64,000 nucleotides of DNA from Hyphomicrobiales bacterium (GTDB lineage Bacteria; Pseudomonadota; Alphaproteobacteria; Rhizobiales; Rhizobiaceae), in assembly GCA_900472295.1 (NCBI GenBank), contig UCIA01000003.1, positions 468,307 through 532,306 of the forward strand, written 5' to 3'. Below the pieces are notes generated by a model. It had not been told where the DNA came from and made no database searches. It saw nothing but the letters and a program-made list of their open reading frames with translations. Position 1 is the first letter of the stretch. Every line of letters begins with the position of its first letter. The position numbers and the translations under genes are program-made. Below, one piece after another: positions 17,785-26,973 of this stretch.

Positions 17785-17830
17785 GCGTTGTTCGATGGGT
17801 GGCTTGGATGCTACCCTTGACCAGCTGGCG

Positions 17831-19561
17831 TTATTCGGCCGGCACGGCGCTGAAACCGCCATCGTCGACCGGCTGCGGCCTGTCTTCCCGGCGCTTTGAC
17901 GCCCGGGCAACCACGGAGGCGCGGTTGACGGATCTGCGCTCGGCATCGATGCGGTGGATGAGGATTTCCGCGCGCTCGATCGAGCCGAGCAGCGCCAGGA
18001 TGGTGCCGCGTTCGGCCGCTCCTGCATTCGGCCCAAGCGCCAGCGTGCGGGCGCGCAGTTCGTCGACCTCCGGGAAGCTGACATGGCCGGCGGGCATTTG
18101 CGGATCGGAAATGCCGTAGGTCGGCAGGATATCGCGCAGCGATGCATCGAGCTTGTTCAGCGCCACGTCGACGATCGCCTGTGCCGGGCTGGAGAATTTT
18201 TCGCGCCGCACGCGGCGCGCCACCTGATGCATGGATTCCGTCAGCGCAGCGGTGAAGTCGGCTTCCTCGATCAGGCTGGCGATCAGATCGAGCTGTTCGT
18301 AGGGCAGGTCCTCCTTCATCAGCGACGCCGTGTAGGAGCGGATGTCACGGCTGAGGATGTCGGTTGCCAGATAGTGCTCGCCCGGATCCGACGGCGCCTT
18401 CTTGGAGGAGCGCGCTATGTCGAGGAACATCGCGCCGGCCTGCAGGTGGCGGGCCGTCTCCTGCTGGACGGCCGGAATGGCCTTGGCAAAATCGCTGGCC
18501 AGCTTGCGGTCGAGGAATTTCGGCGTCGAGAAATCTTCCGCGTCCTCGGCATCGGTGTGGCCGACACGCGACAGCACCCGTTCGAACACGCCGATGAACG
18601 GGAACAGCAGCACCGTGTTGAAGACGTTGAAGAAGGTCGAGTAAAGACCGACCGCCACCGGTACCAGTGGGAAGGTTTCCTTGCCGTCGACGATCACCGG
18701 AACCGCCGGGTCGCCACCGAAGAACTGCATGGCCCATCCCAGCACTTGGATGGAGACGAAGAACAACGGGATGGTGATGCACACGCCGATGATGTTGAAC
18801 GATATGTGCGCGTAAGCCGTGCGCTTGGCGTTCTTCGAGAGGTTGAGCGAAGCCATCCACGACGTCACGGTGGTGCCGAGATCGGCGCCGAGCGAGAAGG
18901 CGACGGCGGTGGTCCAGTCGAGAATGCCGGCAGCGCCCAGGCCCATGACGATGCCGATCGTCGCCGAGGACGAGTGGATCATGGCGGTGACGCCGGCCGC
19001 GATGAAGACGCATTTCAAAAGGTTGAGGTAGGAATCAGCCTTCAGCGTCTGCAGCAGCGACATGACTTCGGGCAGGTTGCGCAGCGGGCGCAGGCCGCCG
19101 GTCATCAGGTTCAGGCCGTAGAAGATCAGCGCAAAGCCCATGCAGGCGAGCGCGATGTTCTTGATCTTCTCGCTGTTGGCGAAGCAGTAGACCAGCGCCG
19201 ATATGCCGGCCAGGATCAACCCGAGCGGGCCGAGCGGCAGGGCGATGAGGCCGTTGCCGAGCGTGGTGCCGATATTGGCGCCCATGATGACGCTGATCGC
19301 CGGCCGCAAGGCGATGACGCCGGCATTGACGAGGCCGACGACCATGACGCTCATCGCGGTCGACGACTGGATCACGCCGGTGATCAGCGTTCCCGCCAGC
19401 ACGCCCTTGATCGGCGTTCCGGCCGCCTTGGCCAGGAAGCTGCGCATCCGGTTGACCGAGAGCGCCTGGATGCCGTTGGCCATGAAATCCAGACCGAGCA
19501 TGAAAATGCCCAGCCCGCCGATCACCGGCACGAGAATGTCCTTGAAAATATCTATGTCCAT
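17831..19561 (-). CDS. Na+/phosphate cotransporter with C-terminal PhoU-like region
   Basis: A 576-residue protein of the Na/Pi cotransporter family (NptA/PNaS). Two inverted repeats carry the family signatures GVIQSSTAMSVMVVGLVNAG and MIHSSSATIGIVMGLG, the second with His in place of the usual Gln. The region after about residue 340 is a soluble, helical, PhoU-like domain (ETARHLQAGAMFLDIARSS). It imports phosphate or controls its uptake. Its neighbour is a phosphate-binding protein, which supports the call. Confidence 0.9.
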   Translation of the reverse strand: MDIDIFKDILVPVIGGLGIFMLGLDFMANGIQALSVNRMRSFLAKAAGTPIKGVLAGTLITGVIQSSTAMSVMVVGLVNAGVIALRPAISVIMGANIGTTLGNGLIALPLGPLGLILAGISALVYCFANSEKIKNIALACMGFALIFYGLNLMTGGLRPLRNLPEVMSLLQTLKADSYLNLLKCVFIAAGVTAMIHSSSATIGIVMGLGAAGILDWTTAVAFSLGADLGTTVTSWMASLNLSKNAKRTAYAHISFNIIGVCITIPLFFVSIQVLGWAMQFFGGDPAVPVIVDGKETFPLVPVAVGLYSTFFNVFNTVLLFPFIGVFERVLSRVGHTDAEDAEDFSTPKFLDRKLASDFAKAIPAVQQETARHLQAGAMFLDIARSSKKAPSDPGEHYLATDILSRDIRSYTASLMKEDLPYEQLDLIASLIEEADFTAALTESMHQVARRVRREKFSSPAQAIVDVALNKLDASLRDILPTYGISDPQMPAGHVSFPEVDELRARTLALGPNAGAAERGTILALLGSIERAEILIHRIDAERRSVNRASVVARASKRREDRPQPVDDGGFSAVPAE

Positions 19562-19645
19562 TTCACGCTGTCCCCAACAGATACGAAAATTCAGTTCCAG
19601 AAAATGGCCCGGCGTCGGGTTACGCGCCCGGCGCTCCGGTCGTCT

Positions 19646-20746
19646 TCAATCCGTGGCGGAACCCGCCCAGTACTGCTCGACCTGGTCGACAAGCGCATCG
19701 GGCAGCGGCACATACCCGAGTGCCGCGGCATCGCGGGCGCCGCGCGTCGCAAAGGCCAGCCTGAACAGGTCGTGCACGCGGTGATAGCGATGCTCCGACC
19801 GTCCCGAAACCTGGACCACGGCGAACACCGCCGTACTGATCGGATAGGCGGCGGCGCCCTCGCGGTCGGTAAGCGAAGCGAAGAAATCGGGCCCCCAGGC
19901 GACGGAAGCGGCAGCGGCCTGCACGCCTTCGGGACCTGGCTTGACGAAATTGCCGGATTTGTTGCGCACAGCCGCGATAGGCAGGCCGGCGCGCAGCGCC
20001 TGGCCGTATTCGGCATAGGCGATCGCGCCCTTGGTTGCGGCCACCGCAAGGATCAGGGCCTGCGTGCCTTTGGCGCCGGTGCCCAGCGGCCATTCGATCA
20101 GCGTATCGGCACCGAATTTCGTCTTCCACGGCTCGCTGTTGGCCGACAGGAACTCGGTGAAGACATGGGTCGAGCCCGAACCGTCCTGGCGATGCACGAC
20201 GCTGATGGCGAGATCGGGAAGGGCGACGCCGGGATTGAGCGCCTGGATGGCCGGATCCGACCAGGTCTTGACCGTGCCGAGATAGATATCGGCGAGCACC
20301 GGACCGGACAGGCGCAGTCCGCCTTCCGGCAGGCCGTCCAGATTGGTGACGACGGCGATGGCGCCCATGACGATCGGGAACTGCTTCTGGCCATTCCTGG
20401 CGAGGTCGGCCGGCGGCACCGGCACATCGGTGGCGGCGAAATCGAGCTCGGGCTGCTTGAGCCGCATGAGGCCGGCCAGCGAGCCGACCGGCTCATAGTC
20501 GACGGTCCAGTCCAGCGTGAAGAAATCGCCGCCGTCGGCGCGGGCATTTTTGTAGGCGGTCGCCCACTTGGCGACGACCGGCGCGGCGAATGTCGAACCG
20601 GCGCCGCGAATGGGCTCGGCCTGGACAGCGGACCCGATCAGGGCAAAAACCATGGCGGCGGCAAGGATGACGACGCTGCGCAACCCTGCGACCAATGGCG
20701 CACTGTTTGCGGGATTTCCCGATCTTGAAAAACGTCCTGATAACAT
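19646..20746 (-). CDS. pstS: Phosphate ABC transporter substrate-binding protein
   Basis: A 366-residue secreted phosphate-binding protein. A hydrophobic signal peptide ends near SAVQAEPIRG, and the mature N-terminus carries the family motif GAGSTFAAPVVAKW; the HRQDGSGSTHVFTEFLS segment is the phosphate-binding loop. The start at 20746 is chosen because it follows a purine-rich AGCGGGA; an upstream ATG at 20815 is possible. No pstC, pstA or pstB lies nearby, so it either serves a Pst permease encoded elsewhere or works with the adjacent cotransporter. Confidence 0.88.
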   Translation of the reverse strand: MLSGRFSRSGNPANSAPLVAGLRSVVILAAAMVFALIGSAVQAEPIRGAGSTFAAPVVAKWATAYKNARADGGDFFTLDWTVDYEPVGSLAGLMRLKQPELDFAATDVPVPPADLARNGQKQFPIVMGAIAVVTNLDGLPEGGLRLSGPVLADIYLGTVKTWSDPAIQALNPGVALPDLAISVVHRQDGSGSTHVFTEFLSANSEPWKTKFGADTLIEWPLGTGAKGTQALILAVAATKGAIAYAEYGQALRAGLPIAAVRNKSGNFVKPGPEGVQAAAASVAWGPDFFASLTDREGAAAYPISTAVFAVVQVSGRSEHRYHRVHDLFRLAFATRGARDAAALGYVPLPDALVDQVEQYWAGSATD

Positions 20747-20954
20747 CGCTTGATCCCGCTCATGTTTCTGAAAAAAAACGTGGCCGCGAATATCGGCGGA
20801 AAGGCAGTAATTCACGGTTCTGGCGCGAGAGATCGCCCCAGCAAAGAAGACAAGATCGCTCGTGTTTCTTATTAATTTTTCTTAACGATTGGATGACAGC
20901 GATCCGCACGGGATCGACATTTGGGCCGCTCCTCCAATCGGAGGCGACGCACGC

Positions 20955-21911
20955 TTAGGGCGATGTCTGTTCGTGCCTTGCCAGAATTTCCCGGTAGCGT
21001 CTGGAGCCCCGTACTTCAGTGCCGTTCAGCAAACGCACGACAAAGTCGCCATCGCGTGTGGGCAACACCTCGCGCACCTTCGCACGATTGACGATCCGCG
21101 ACCGATGCACGCGAACCACAGCCACACCGGACCGTGTGAGCAAGTCCTCAAGCGCCAGAAGTGTCATGCGGGCGAGATGTGAGGTGCCATTGCCATGGAG
21201 TTCGACGTAGTTTCCCGCAGCGCTCGCCCAGTCGAAGGCGGCAGCTTCCAACCACATTGTACGACTGCCTGATTTCAGCATCAGACGGCCCGGTGATTCC
21301 GACTTGCCGTCGACGACTTGGTACCGCTTTTCCTCAACCCGCCTCACCAGGTAGAAAACCACCGCAATCACAGAGAAAGGCAAGAGATCCTTGCGGTACT
21401 CATAGAGGAGGTCCGTAAAAGGTGCGTCGAAGAAGATGTAGGAGCGGCCCCAAAATGCCCAGAATGCGATCTTGCGCAGCGTGACCATCCCAAGCACATG
21501 CAAAGCGGAGAAGGCGATGCTCATGCCCAGGTACAACGGCAGGACAATCGCCCATTGCAGGCGCTCTGGCCGCACCATCCTCATGAAGACACTCATCGCA
21601 GGTATCAGCGCAACCAGTACCGATATGCTTGAGAATTCGAGAACCAGCGGGATGCCGACATCAAGCGGGGTCTTTGTGCGCTGCGCCTCGGTGAGTAGCG
21701 TCATTACGTTGACCGTCCCGACGCCGGCGAGACCCACCACGGCTGGCCAGAAAATACGGCGCAGGACGCGACGTTCCATCGTCTGACCCGCGCGCGGCGG
21801 ATCCGTGCTTTGTCCCTCATCTGCCACAGACGAGCCCTTCGTTGTCTCGGTGTGCCGCCGCTCGCCCCGCGCATCCGCCGTTTGTCCCATGGGGGGTGCG
21901 GCGGGATACAT
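20955..21911 (-). CDS. Membrane-anchored LytTR-type transcriptional regulator
   Basis: A protein of up to 318 residues with four or so hydrophobic segments in the first two thirds and a C-terminal LytTR DNA-binding domain at about residues 215-315 (AAGNYVELHGNG and VRVHRSRIVNRAKVREVLP). There is no receiver domain, so it is not a classical response regulator; a membrane-derived signal would act directly. An internal ATG at 21779 (MERRVLRRIFW) could be the true start. It is divergent from an acyltransferase gene 45 bp away. The signal and targets are unknown. Confidence 0.85.
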   Translation of the reverse strand: MYPAAPPMGQTADARGERRHTETTKGSSVADEGQSTDPPRAGQTMERRVLRRIFWPAVVGLAGVGTVNVMTLLTEAQRTKTPLDVGIPLVLEFSSISVLVALIPAMSVFMRMVRPERLQWAIVLPLYLGMSIAFSALHVLGMVTLRKIAFWAFWGRSYIFFDAPFTDLLYEYRKDLLPFSVIAVVFYLVRRVEEKRYQVVDGKSESPGRLMLKSGSRTMWLEAAAFDWASAAGNYVELHGNGTSHLARMTLLALEDLLTRSGVAVVRVHRSRIVNRAKVREVLPTRDGDFVVRLLNGTEVRGSRRYREILARHEQTSP

Positions 21912-21956
21912 CTGCGGCTAGGCGGGCCGAGTACCCAACCACCGCGAGAGCACAGA

Positions 21957-23156
21957 ATGATATCTCCAGCGTCAAGCGATTATCCGCGTCGCGAGCTTTT
22001 CATCGACCACCTCAGGGCGCTTGTCGTCCTTTTGCTGATCCTGTTTCACACGGCCCGGCTGTTCGACAGCGAAGACTGGCATATCAAGAACGCAGAGACC
22101 TTTGTCGCGGCCGACGTGCTCGTTGCCGTCTTCAACATCTTTGCAATGCCGCTCCTGTTTCTGCTGGCCGGAATGAGCGCCTATGCAAGCCTCGGCGCAC
22201 GCAGTCCCAGTCGCTTTGTCAGCGAACGGTTCCAGCGCCTTTTGCTGCCGCTGCTTCTTGGCATGATCATCGTTGTACCTCCGCAAGTCTATCTGGAGCG
22301 AATCTCGCCCCTGGTGACACCGCGTACGAGCCCGATCGATTTCAACGGCAGCTTTTTTGCGTTCTATCCGACCTTCTTCTCATCGTGCTGCTATCCCGAC
22401 GGCAATTTCAGCTGGCACCATCTGTGGTTCCTGGCCTACCTCTTTGTATTCTCGATATTGCTTATGCCCGCGTTTCTCCTTCTTCGCGGCGTCCTCTGGA
22501 AAGGGCGATATCATCTCCTTCCAACCGCCGCCCACAATGCGGTGCTGGTGGTTCTGGGCTTGGCGCTTCTGCTGATCGAGTTGCTGCTTCGCCCCTCATT
22601 TCCAAGCACCCACGCTCTCATCGATGACTGGGCCAACAATCTCCACTACATGTGGCTAATGCTGGCCGGTGCGGTTGCCATAGCTCGTCCCGATCTGACA
22701 CTTGCCGCGCTCAGTCGCCGCCGTGCCTGGCTGGTTGCGGCGGGCATTCTTTCCGCCGGGTGGCTTGCTCTGCGCTTTGGAATGGTAGCCACGCTGCCGT
22801 CGTTGAGCACTGCCCTTGCCTTGAGGGCAGCAGCGGAATGGGCATGTCTGGTCTCTTTGCTCGGCTATGGCCGTGCCTATCTCTCGCGGCCCATACCTTT
22901 CCTGACCAGTTTCGGTGCGATCTCCATGGCGTTTTACATCGTGCACCAGACTTTGATCGTCATGCTCGGATTCTGGTTTGTGGACTGGGTCGACGCCCCG
23001 CTCATCAAATACGCAACGGTGGCAGGCCTGTCGTTTGCTATGAGCCTGGCGATTGCCGTGATTGCCGCGCGCTCTGCCGTTCTGCGTGTGGCTTTCGGTC
23101 TCAAGGTTAAGCGTGGGACTGGCAAAGGTGCAATTGCCACAGCCTCAATGTCTTGA
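21957..23156 (+). CDS. Acyltransferase-3/OpgC-like membrane acyltransferase
   Basis: A 399-residue protein with about ten transmembrane segments. The N-terminal segment FIDHLRALVVLLLILFHTAR carries the conserved His and Arg of the acyltransferase-3 family, and NFSWHHLWFLAYLFVFSILL matches the OpgC/MdoC-like subgroup that transfers succinyl or other acyl groups to periplasmic glucans and polysaccharides. Codon choice looks somewhat less biased than in neighbouring genes, so transfer is possible. It is divergent from the LytTR gene, which may control it. The acceptor is unknown. Confidence 0.83.
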   Translation: MISPASSDYPRRELFIDHLRALVVLLLILFHTARLFDSEDWHIKNAETFVAADVLVAVFNIFAMPLLFLLAGMSAYASLGARSPSRFVSERFQRLLLPLLLGMIIVVPPQVYLERISPLVTPRTSPIDFNGSFFAFYPTFFSSCCYPDGNFSWHHLWFLAYLFVFSILLMPAFLLLRGVLWKGRYHLLPTAAHNAVLVVLGLALLLIELLLRPSFPSTHALIDDWANNLHYMWLMLAGAVAIARPDLTLAALSRRRAWLVAAGILSAGWLALRFGMVATLPSLSTALALRAAAEWACLVSLLGYGRAYLSRPIPFLTSFGAISMAFYIVHQTLIVMLGFWFVDWVDAPLIKYATVAGLSFAMSLAIAVIAARSAVLRVAFGLKVKRGTGKGAIATASMS

Positions 23157-23264
23157 TCGACTGAGCGCCACCGTGCGGTTCGTCTTCCTGGAGGTCCGTC
23201 CAGCGCTTTTCCTGGAAATTGAGAAGAGAATGTCACCAAAGCTTGGCGTCGTTGCGTTGGCCAG

Positions 23265-23292
23265 TTGACGAACAGGCCTCCAACCGTATAGT
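23265..23292 (+). promoter_or_regulatory. Sigma-70-type promoter of tRNA-Leu
   Basis: TTGACG at 23265-23270 and TATAGT at 23287-23292 are separated by 16 bp, close to consensus. The predicted start site lies about 20 nt before the tRNA. Confidence 0.7.
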
Positions 23293-23320
23293 CCGCGCCC
23301 ATCCAGGCCCTCCGGCCTGA

Positions 23321-23405
23321 GCCCCTATGGCGGAATTGGTAGACGCGCTCGACTCAAAATCGAGTTCCGCAAGGAGTGCTGGTTCGATTCCGGCTAGGGG
23401 CACCA
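23321..23405 (+). tRNA. tRNA-Leu (anticodon CAA)
   Basis: The 7-bp acceptor stem pairs GCCCCTA with TAGGGGC and is followed by an encoded ACCA end. The anticodon stem CTCGA/TCGAG closes the loop CTCAAAA with anticodon CAA at 23355-23357, which reads UUG. A long variable arm (class II, as expected for Leu) and a GGTTCGATTCC T arm are present. Confidence 0.95.
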
Positions 23406-23536
23406 TCCTTCGCTCTGCGAGCTTCGGATGGCAGGCCATCCGAAACATGGGCAGATTGCCAGACCGAGCAACAGCGCAATCCACAGACCAGGTTCCCGCA
23501 AGTTGCGGTTCGGCATCGGCTTCCCGGTTTCCTGGC

Positions 23537-24817
23537 TTACCGCCGTCCCAGCAGGCTCTTCATGCGGTTGCGCAGCAGGCGGGCCATGTTGCGGGTCTCG
23601 CGATAGAGATGCAGTTGCGAAGCCGCCTGGCGGGCGAGGCGGTCGGCGTCCGGCGTCAGCCCGATCACCAGCGAGCCCATCGGTTTGCGCTCGCTCCACA
23701 GCCGGCTCATCACCGGATGGTCGGGCACGGCGCAGGAATCGGTCATCATGATGTTTGGATCGTCGAGATGCTGTTTGGTGACCTCGATCATCAACAGCGT
23801 GCCCGGCGAATAGGTCGCCAGCGTCTCGTCATAGGCGGTCTTCCAGGTATAGGCGACGCCGGCTTCGACGAAGACGACCAGGCAGGCGATGGTGCGGCCG
23901 TCCAGCGTCAGCGAATGGATGCGGCACAGATCCTGCTCGGCCAACCGGTGCACGGCCTCGCGGGCGAAGGCGGCGCGGTAGCGGTCGATGGCCATGGCGG
24001 TGCGCTCGCGGCCCTTCCAGCCGGCGGCCTCCAGCGTCAGGAAGCTTTCGATGGCGTGGCGGATTTCGTCGGGGCCGCGCGCCACGATGTGCTCCAGTTT
24101 GCCAAGATCGCCCAGGCGCCGCTTCAGGCGGCGGAACTCGCGGTAGTGGTGCGAACGCAGCGACGCTTTCAGATAGGCTTCGCCTTCGAGCGCACTTTCG
24201 AGCACCGGCCGGTCCTGCTTGCCGGTGGTGACCAGTGTCAGGCTGCGCGTCTCGGCGACAGTCGCAAGCAGGCTCGCCAGCGGACCGTCGAGCCTGATAT
24301 CGGGCAGCACGAACACCTTCGGCAGCTTGAGATGCGGCCGCGACAGCATGGAGAAGAAATCCTCGACGACGCCGATGGGGTCGTCATGATCGACCAGCGG
24401 CGTGCCGATCGGGCCGAACGGGCTCGACCAGGTGCGAAGGACGGGGACGCCGAGCGGCACGGCCGGCCGCTCGACCGATATCGGCACCAGCAGCCGCAGC
24501 CGGTTGCGGTATTCGTCGCCGTCGCGGATCACCGCCAGCCGCACCTCGCGGTCTTCCAGCCGGGGCATTGCGGGCGCCAGAAAGCGCGGGTTGAAGAAGA
24601 CGTTGGGCTCGATCGTGCGGGTGCAGAGAAAGTCGAGCTCCTCGACCAGATCGAAGCCAGCGGAAGCTGGATAGATCGCAAGCTTGCGCTGCGGCCGGTT
24701 GTTGGCGAGCAGTTCGAGATGCGCCGGATCGGCGTCGCGCGCCAGGCCGGCAAGACCGGACACCATGGCGCCGGCCGGGCCGCCGCTGGTTTCCTCGATC
24801 AACGGGATTGCGGCCAT
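23537..24817 (-). CDS. FemAB/BioF2-like GNAT-fold acyltransferase
   Basis: A 426-residue soluble protein. The region at about residues 195-350 (SLRSHHYREFRRLKRRLGDLG, then GWKGRERTAM and RIHSLTLDGRTIACLVVF) resembles the CelD/BioF2-type GNAT domain (Acetyltransf_6), used by enzymes that modify exopolysaccharide or lipids. Its ATG overlaps the stop codon of the upstream flippase gene by one base (TGATG), so the pair is translationally coupled and probably acts on the same surface glycan. The donor and acceptor are unknown. Confidence 0.82.
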   Translation of the reverse strand: MAAIPLIEETSGGPAGAMVSGLAGLARDADPAHLELLANNRPQRKLAIYPASAGFDLVEELDFLCTRTIEPNVFFNPRFLAPAMPRLEDREVRLAVIRDGDEYRNRLRLLVPISVERPAVPLGVPVLRTWSSPFGPIGTPLVDHDDPIGVVEDFFSMLSRPHLKLPKVFVLPDIRLDGPLASLLATVAETRSLTLVTTGKQDRPVLESALEGEAYLKASLRSHHYREFRRLKRRLGDLGKLEHIVARGPDEIRHAIESFLTLEAAGWKGRERTAMAIDRYRAAFAREAVHRLAEQDLCRIHSLTLDGRTIACLVVFVEAGVAYTWKTAYDETLATYSPGTLLMIEVTKQHLDDPNIMMTDSCAVPDHPVMSRLWSERKPMGSLVIGLTPDADRLARQAASQLHLYRETRNMARLLRNRMKSLLGRR

Positions 24818-26253
24818 CAGGCGGCTCCCTTGGCAGCGGGCACGAAGATCAGCATGACGATGCCGAGCTTGCGCCAGACGGTGAAGGACAGAGCGCTGGC
24901 CTCGAAGACCATGGCGAGGCTGGTGGCGATCGCAGCCCCCCACAGGCCGAAGAGCGGGATCAGCAGCACGTTGAGGCCGATGTTGAAGGCCAGCGTCATG
25001 GCGTAGACGGCGGCGCAGATGTTCTGGTTGCCGCTCATCGTCAGCAGGCTTTCGCACGGGCCGACGGCGGCGCGCGCCACGACGCCGAACACCAGCAGGA
25101 ACAAGAGCGGATAGCCGGCGGTAAATTCCGGGCCGAACAGCACCAGCATCGGCTTGCCCAGCGCAAGCACAAGCAGCGCCATCAGCAGCGACGGCCAGAA
25201 TGTCCACGACACCGTCTCGCGGGCAAAGGCGGCGAGCTTTTCCGGCTCGCCATGGGTGAACTGCGCATAGCGCTGGGCGACGCCGGCCTTGACGGCGAAA
25301 TAGACGAAATGCACCAGCGCCAGGGTTTTCACCGTGGCGAAATAGACCGCGACGTCATTGGGGTTGAGATAGGCGCCGACCATCAGCACGTCGGCATTGG
25401 TGAGCAGGAAGAAGAAGCTCTCGACCAGGAAGATCGGCAGCGAGACGATGAACCACTGCGAGAGATGCACTTTCTTCGGCCCGGGCGGGATCTTCCTGTC
25501 CATACGCGCGGTGACGCCGACAAGCTGGCCGAGCGTGGTGGCGTAGGTGGCGGCGATCGAGGCGAAGATCGCGGTCTTGGCGTCGGGCGCATAGCCCAGC
25601 GCCAGCATCAGCGCCATCAGCGCCAGGATCAGCACCGGCCGCACCAGATAGGTCGGCGACAGCGCAAACAGCGCCCAGGAATTGGCCCGCGACAGGCCTT
25701 GCAGCAGGTCGCCCATGGCAATCATCGGCAGGCAGAACAGGCCGAGGATGAACGGCACGACATAGTAATTTTCGAGGAGCGGCGAAAACAGCCAGATGCC
25801 GAGCACGCCAAGGCCGGCGATCAGCGTCGAGGCGATCAGCACGAACAGCCGGCTGGCCACCACGATGCCGCGCAACTCTGCCAGCATGTTGCGCTCGCGA
25901 TATTCGGGGATGAAGCGGATGACCGAGGTGTGGAAGCCGAGGCAGGCAAGGTTGCCGACAATGACCATCGTCACCCAGACGAGGACGAAAATGCCGTATT
26001 CGAACGAGCCCATCCAGCGCGCCATCAGCACCTGGCTGATGAAGGCGATGACGGCGCTGACGATGCGGATGGCAAAGGCGATCAGCGACATGCGCCCGGC
26101 TTCGCCGCGCTCGTCGGCGGTGAACAGCACCGCATCGATGCGCTCAAGCAACGGCCCCATGCGCAGCGCCAAACGCTGCGGCAAGAACCGCCCAGCCGTC
26201 GTCGCCGCGGAAAAGCGCACCCCTATATCTCTCCGTTTTCCGCCTCTTTCCAA
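24817..26253 (-). CDS. Oligosaccharide flippase-family membrane protein
   Basis: A 478-residue protein with about twelve transmembrane segments, of the MOP/Wzx superfamily that flips lipid-linked oligosaccharides across the inner membrane. The first conserved helix is FAIRIVSAVIAFISQVLMARWMGSF-like, followed by EYGIFVLVWVTMVI, typical of the polysaccharide biosynthesis family. No glycosyltransferase cluster is adjacent; only the coupled acetyltransferase gene follows. Alternative starts inside the first 35 codons (for example MGPLLERIDAVL) are possible. Confidence 0.83.
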   Translation of the reverse strand: MERGGKRRDIGVRFSAATTAGRFLPQRLALRMGPLLERIDAVLFTADERGEAGRMSLIAFAIRIVSAVIAFISQVLMARWMGSFEYGIFVLVWVTMVIVGNLACLGFHTSVIRFIPEYRERNMLAELRGIVVASRLFVLIASTLIAGLGVLGIWLFSPLLENYYVVPFILGLFCLPMIAMGDLLQGLSRANSWALFALSPTYLVRPVLILALMALMLALGYAPDAKTAIFASIAATYATTLGQLVGVTARMDRKIPPGPKKVHLSQWFIVSLPIFLVESFFFLLTNADVLMVGAYLNPNDVAVYFATVKTLALVHFVYFAVKAGVAQRYAQFTHGEPEKLAAFARETVSWTFWPSLLMALLVLALGKPMLVLFGPEFTAGYPLLFLLVFGVVARAAVGPCESLLTMSGNQNICAAVYAMTLAFNIGLNVLLIPLFGLWGAAIATSLAMVFEASALSFTVWRKLGIVMLIFVPAAKGAA

Positions 26254-26357
26254 GGTTTCGGTCTATCCGAAACACCTTAAGAAAGGGTGGGTGGTGAGTC
26301 GAGCGGACAAGGACGGTGTGCAAGGTGCGTCATTCGTATGCCGGAGGCAAAACGAAA

Positions 26358-26453
26358 GGCGAGCGCACGCCGGGGAAGACTGGGGAGCCGGTCGACGTTG
26401 CGCTCGCCCCTCCCCCCGCCAAGGGGGAAGGCTGGGCGCCGTGTCCGGCGCCC
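26358..26453. repeat. Compound inverted repeats upstream of the flippase gene
   Basis: GGCGAGCGCA at 26358-26367 pairs exactly with TGCGCTCGCC at 26399-26408; a second hairpin GGGCGCC/GGCGCCC lies at 26434-26453, with a C/G-rich imperfect dyad between them. No coding capacity. It sits between two same-strand genes and probably includes the terminator region of the flippase's upstream neighbour or a decayed rhizobial repeat. Confidence 0.5.
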
Positions 26454-26469
26454 GAATTACCAAGGGGCG

Positions 26470-26973
26470 TCACATCCCCTTCATCGCCTCGCACGACACG
26501 TTCGGGTTCATGTCCGCAAAGGCGCCGGTCGGGTTGTGTTTCCAGGCCCAGACATGCAGTTCGTAGAACGGGCCGAGGCCGTAGCGGTTGGGGGCGCTGT
26601 TGAAGTTGAACAGCTGGCCTTCGAGCGAGGCCGGACCCTTGGAGGTGATGTATTCGACCGCCACCAGTTTCAGGCTGCCGTTGGCCATCGGCTCGTACAT
26701 CACGGCTTCCGGCTTGGCGACATCGACGGCATCGTCCTTGAGATAGGCGCCGTTGACATAGTGGATGCCCATGGCGCCGCCGGTGATGCCGCTGGCGCAT
26801 GGGATCGGCGCGTAGCCTTCGGCGGTAGCCGCCGCCACGCTCTCGAAGCGGCTGTTGGCGGCGCGCACCTTTTCGGCCAGCGGGTTGGTGCCATGCGCCT
26901 GGGCAGCGGCAGCGGCAGCGATCGAAATGGCGGCCAGGGCAGCCAGGCGTGTCGTCCAAGGAGTTGTGGTCAT
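26470..26973 (-). CDS. Secreted protein of unknown function
   Basis: A 167-residue protein with a clear signal peptide (basic start, alanine-rich core, AAAQAHG cleavage region). The mature part has two cysteines, PIPCASG and VSCEAMKGM, that could form a disulfide, and a recognisable segment LGPFYELHVWAWKHNPTGAFADMNPN with His and several aromatic residues. I recognise it only as a conserved hypothetical secreted protein of rhizobia and their relatives. The next gene downstream is 215 bp away on the same strand. Confidence 0.75.
   Translation of the reverse strand: MTTTPWTTRLAALAAISIAAAAAAQAHGTNPLAEKVRAANSRFESVAAATAEGYAPIPCASGITGGAMGIHYVNGAYLKDDAVDVAKPEAVMYEPMANGSLKLVAVEYITSKGPASLEGQLFNFNSAPNRYGLGPFYELHVWAWKHNPTGAFADMNPNVSCEAMKGM

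Noticed and set aside
17954..20728. 924-codon open frame opposite the Na/Pi cotransporter and pstS genes
   Set aside because: It spans two real genes and the gap between them on the other strand, is of low complexity and shows no domain.
23406..23536. Possible integration site at the 3' end of tRNA-Leu
   Set aside because: No integrase and no repeated copy of the tRNA end is visible nearby.
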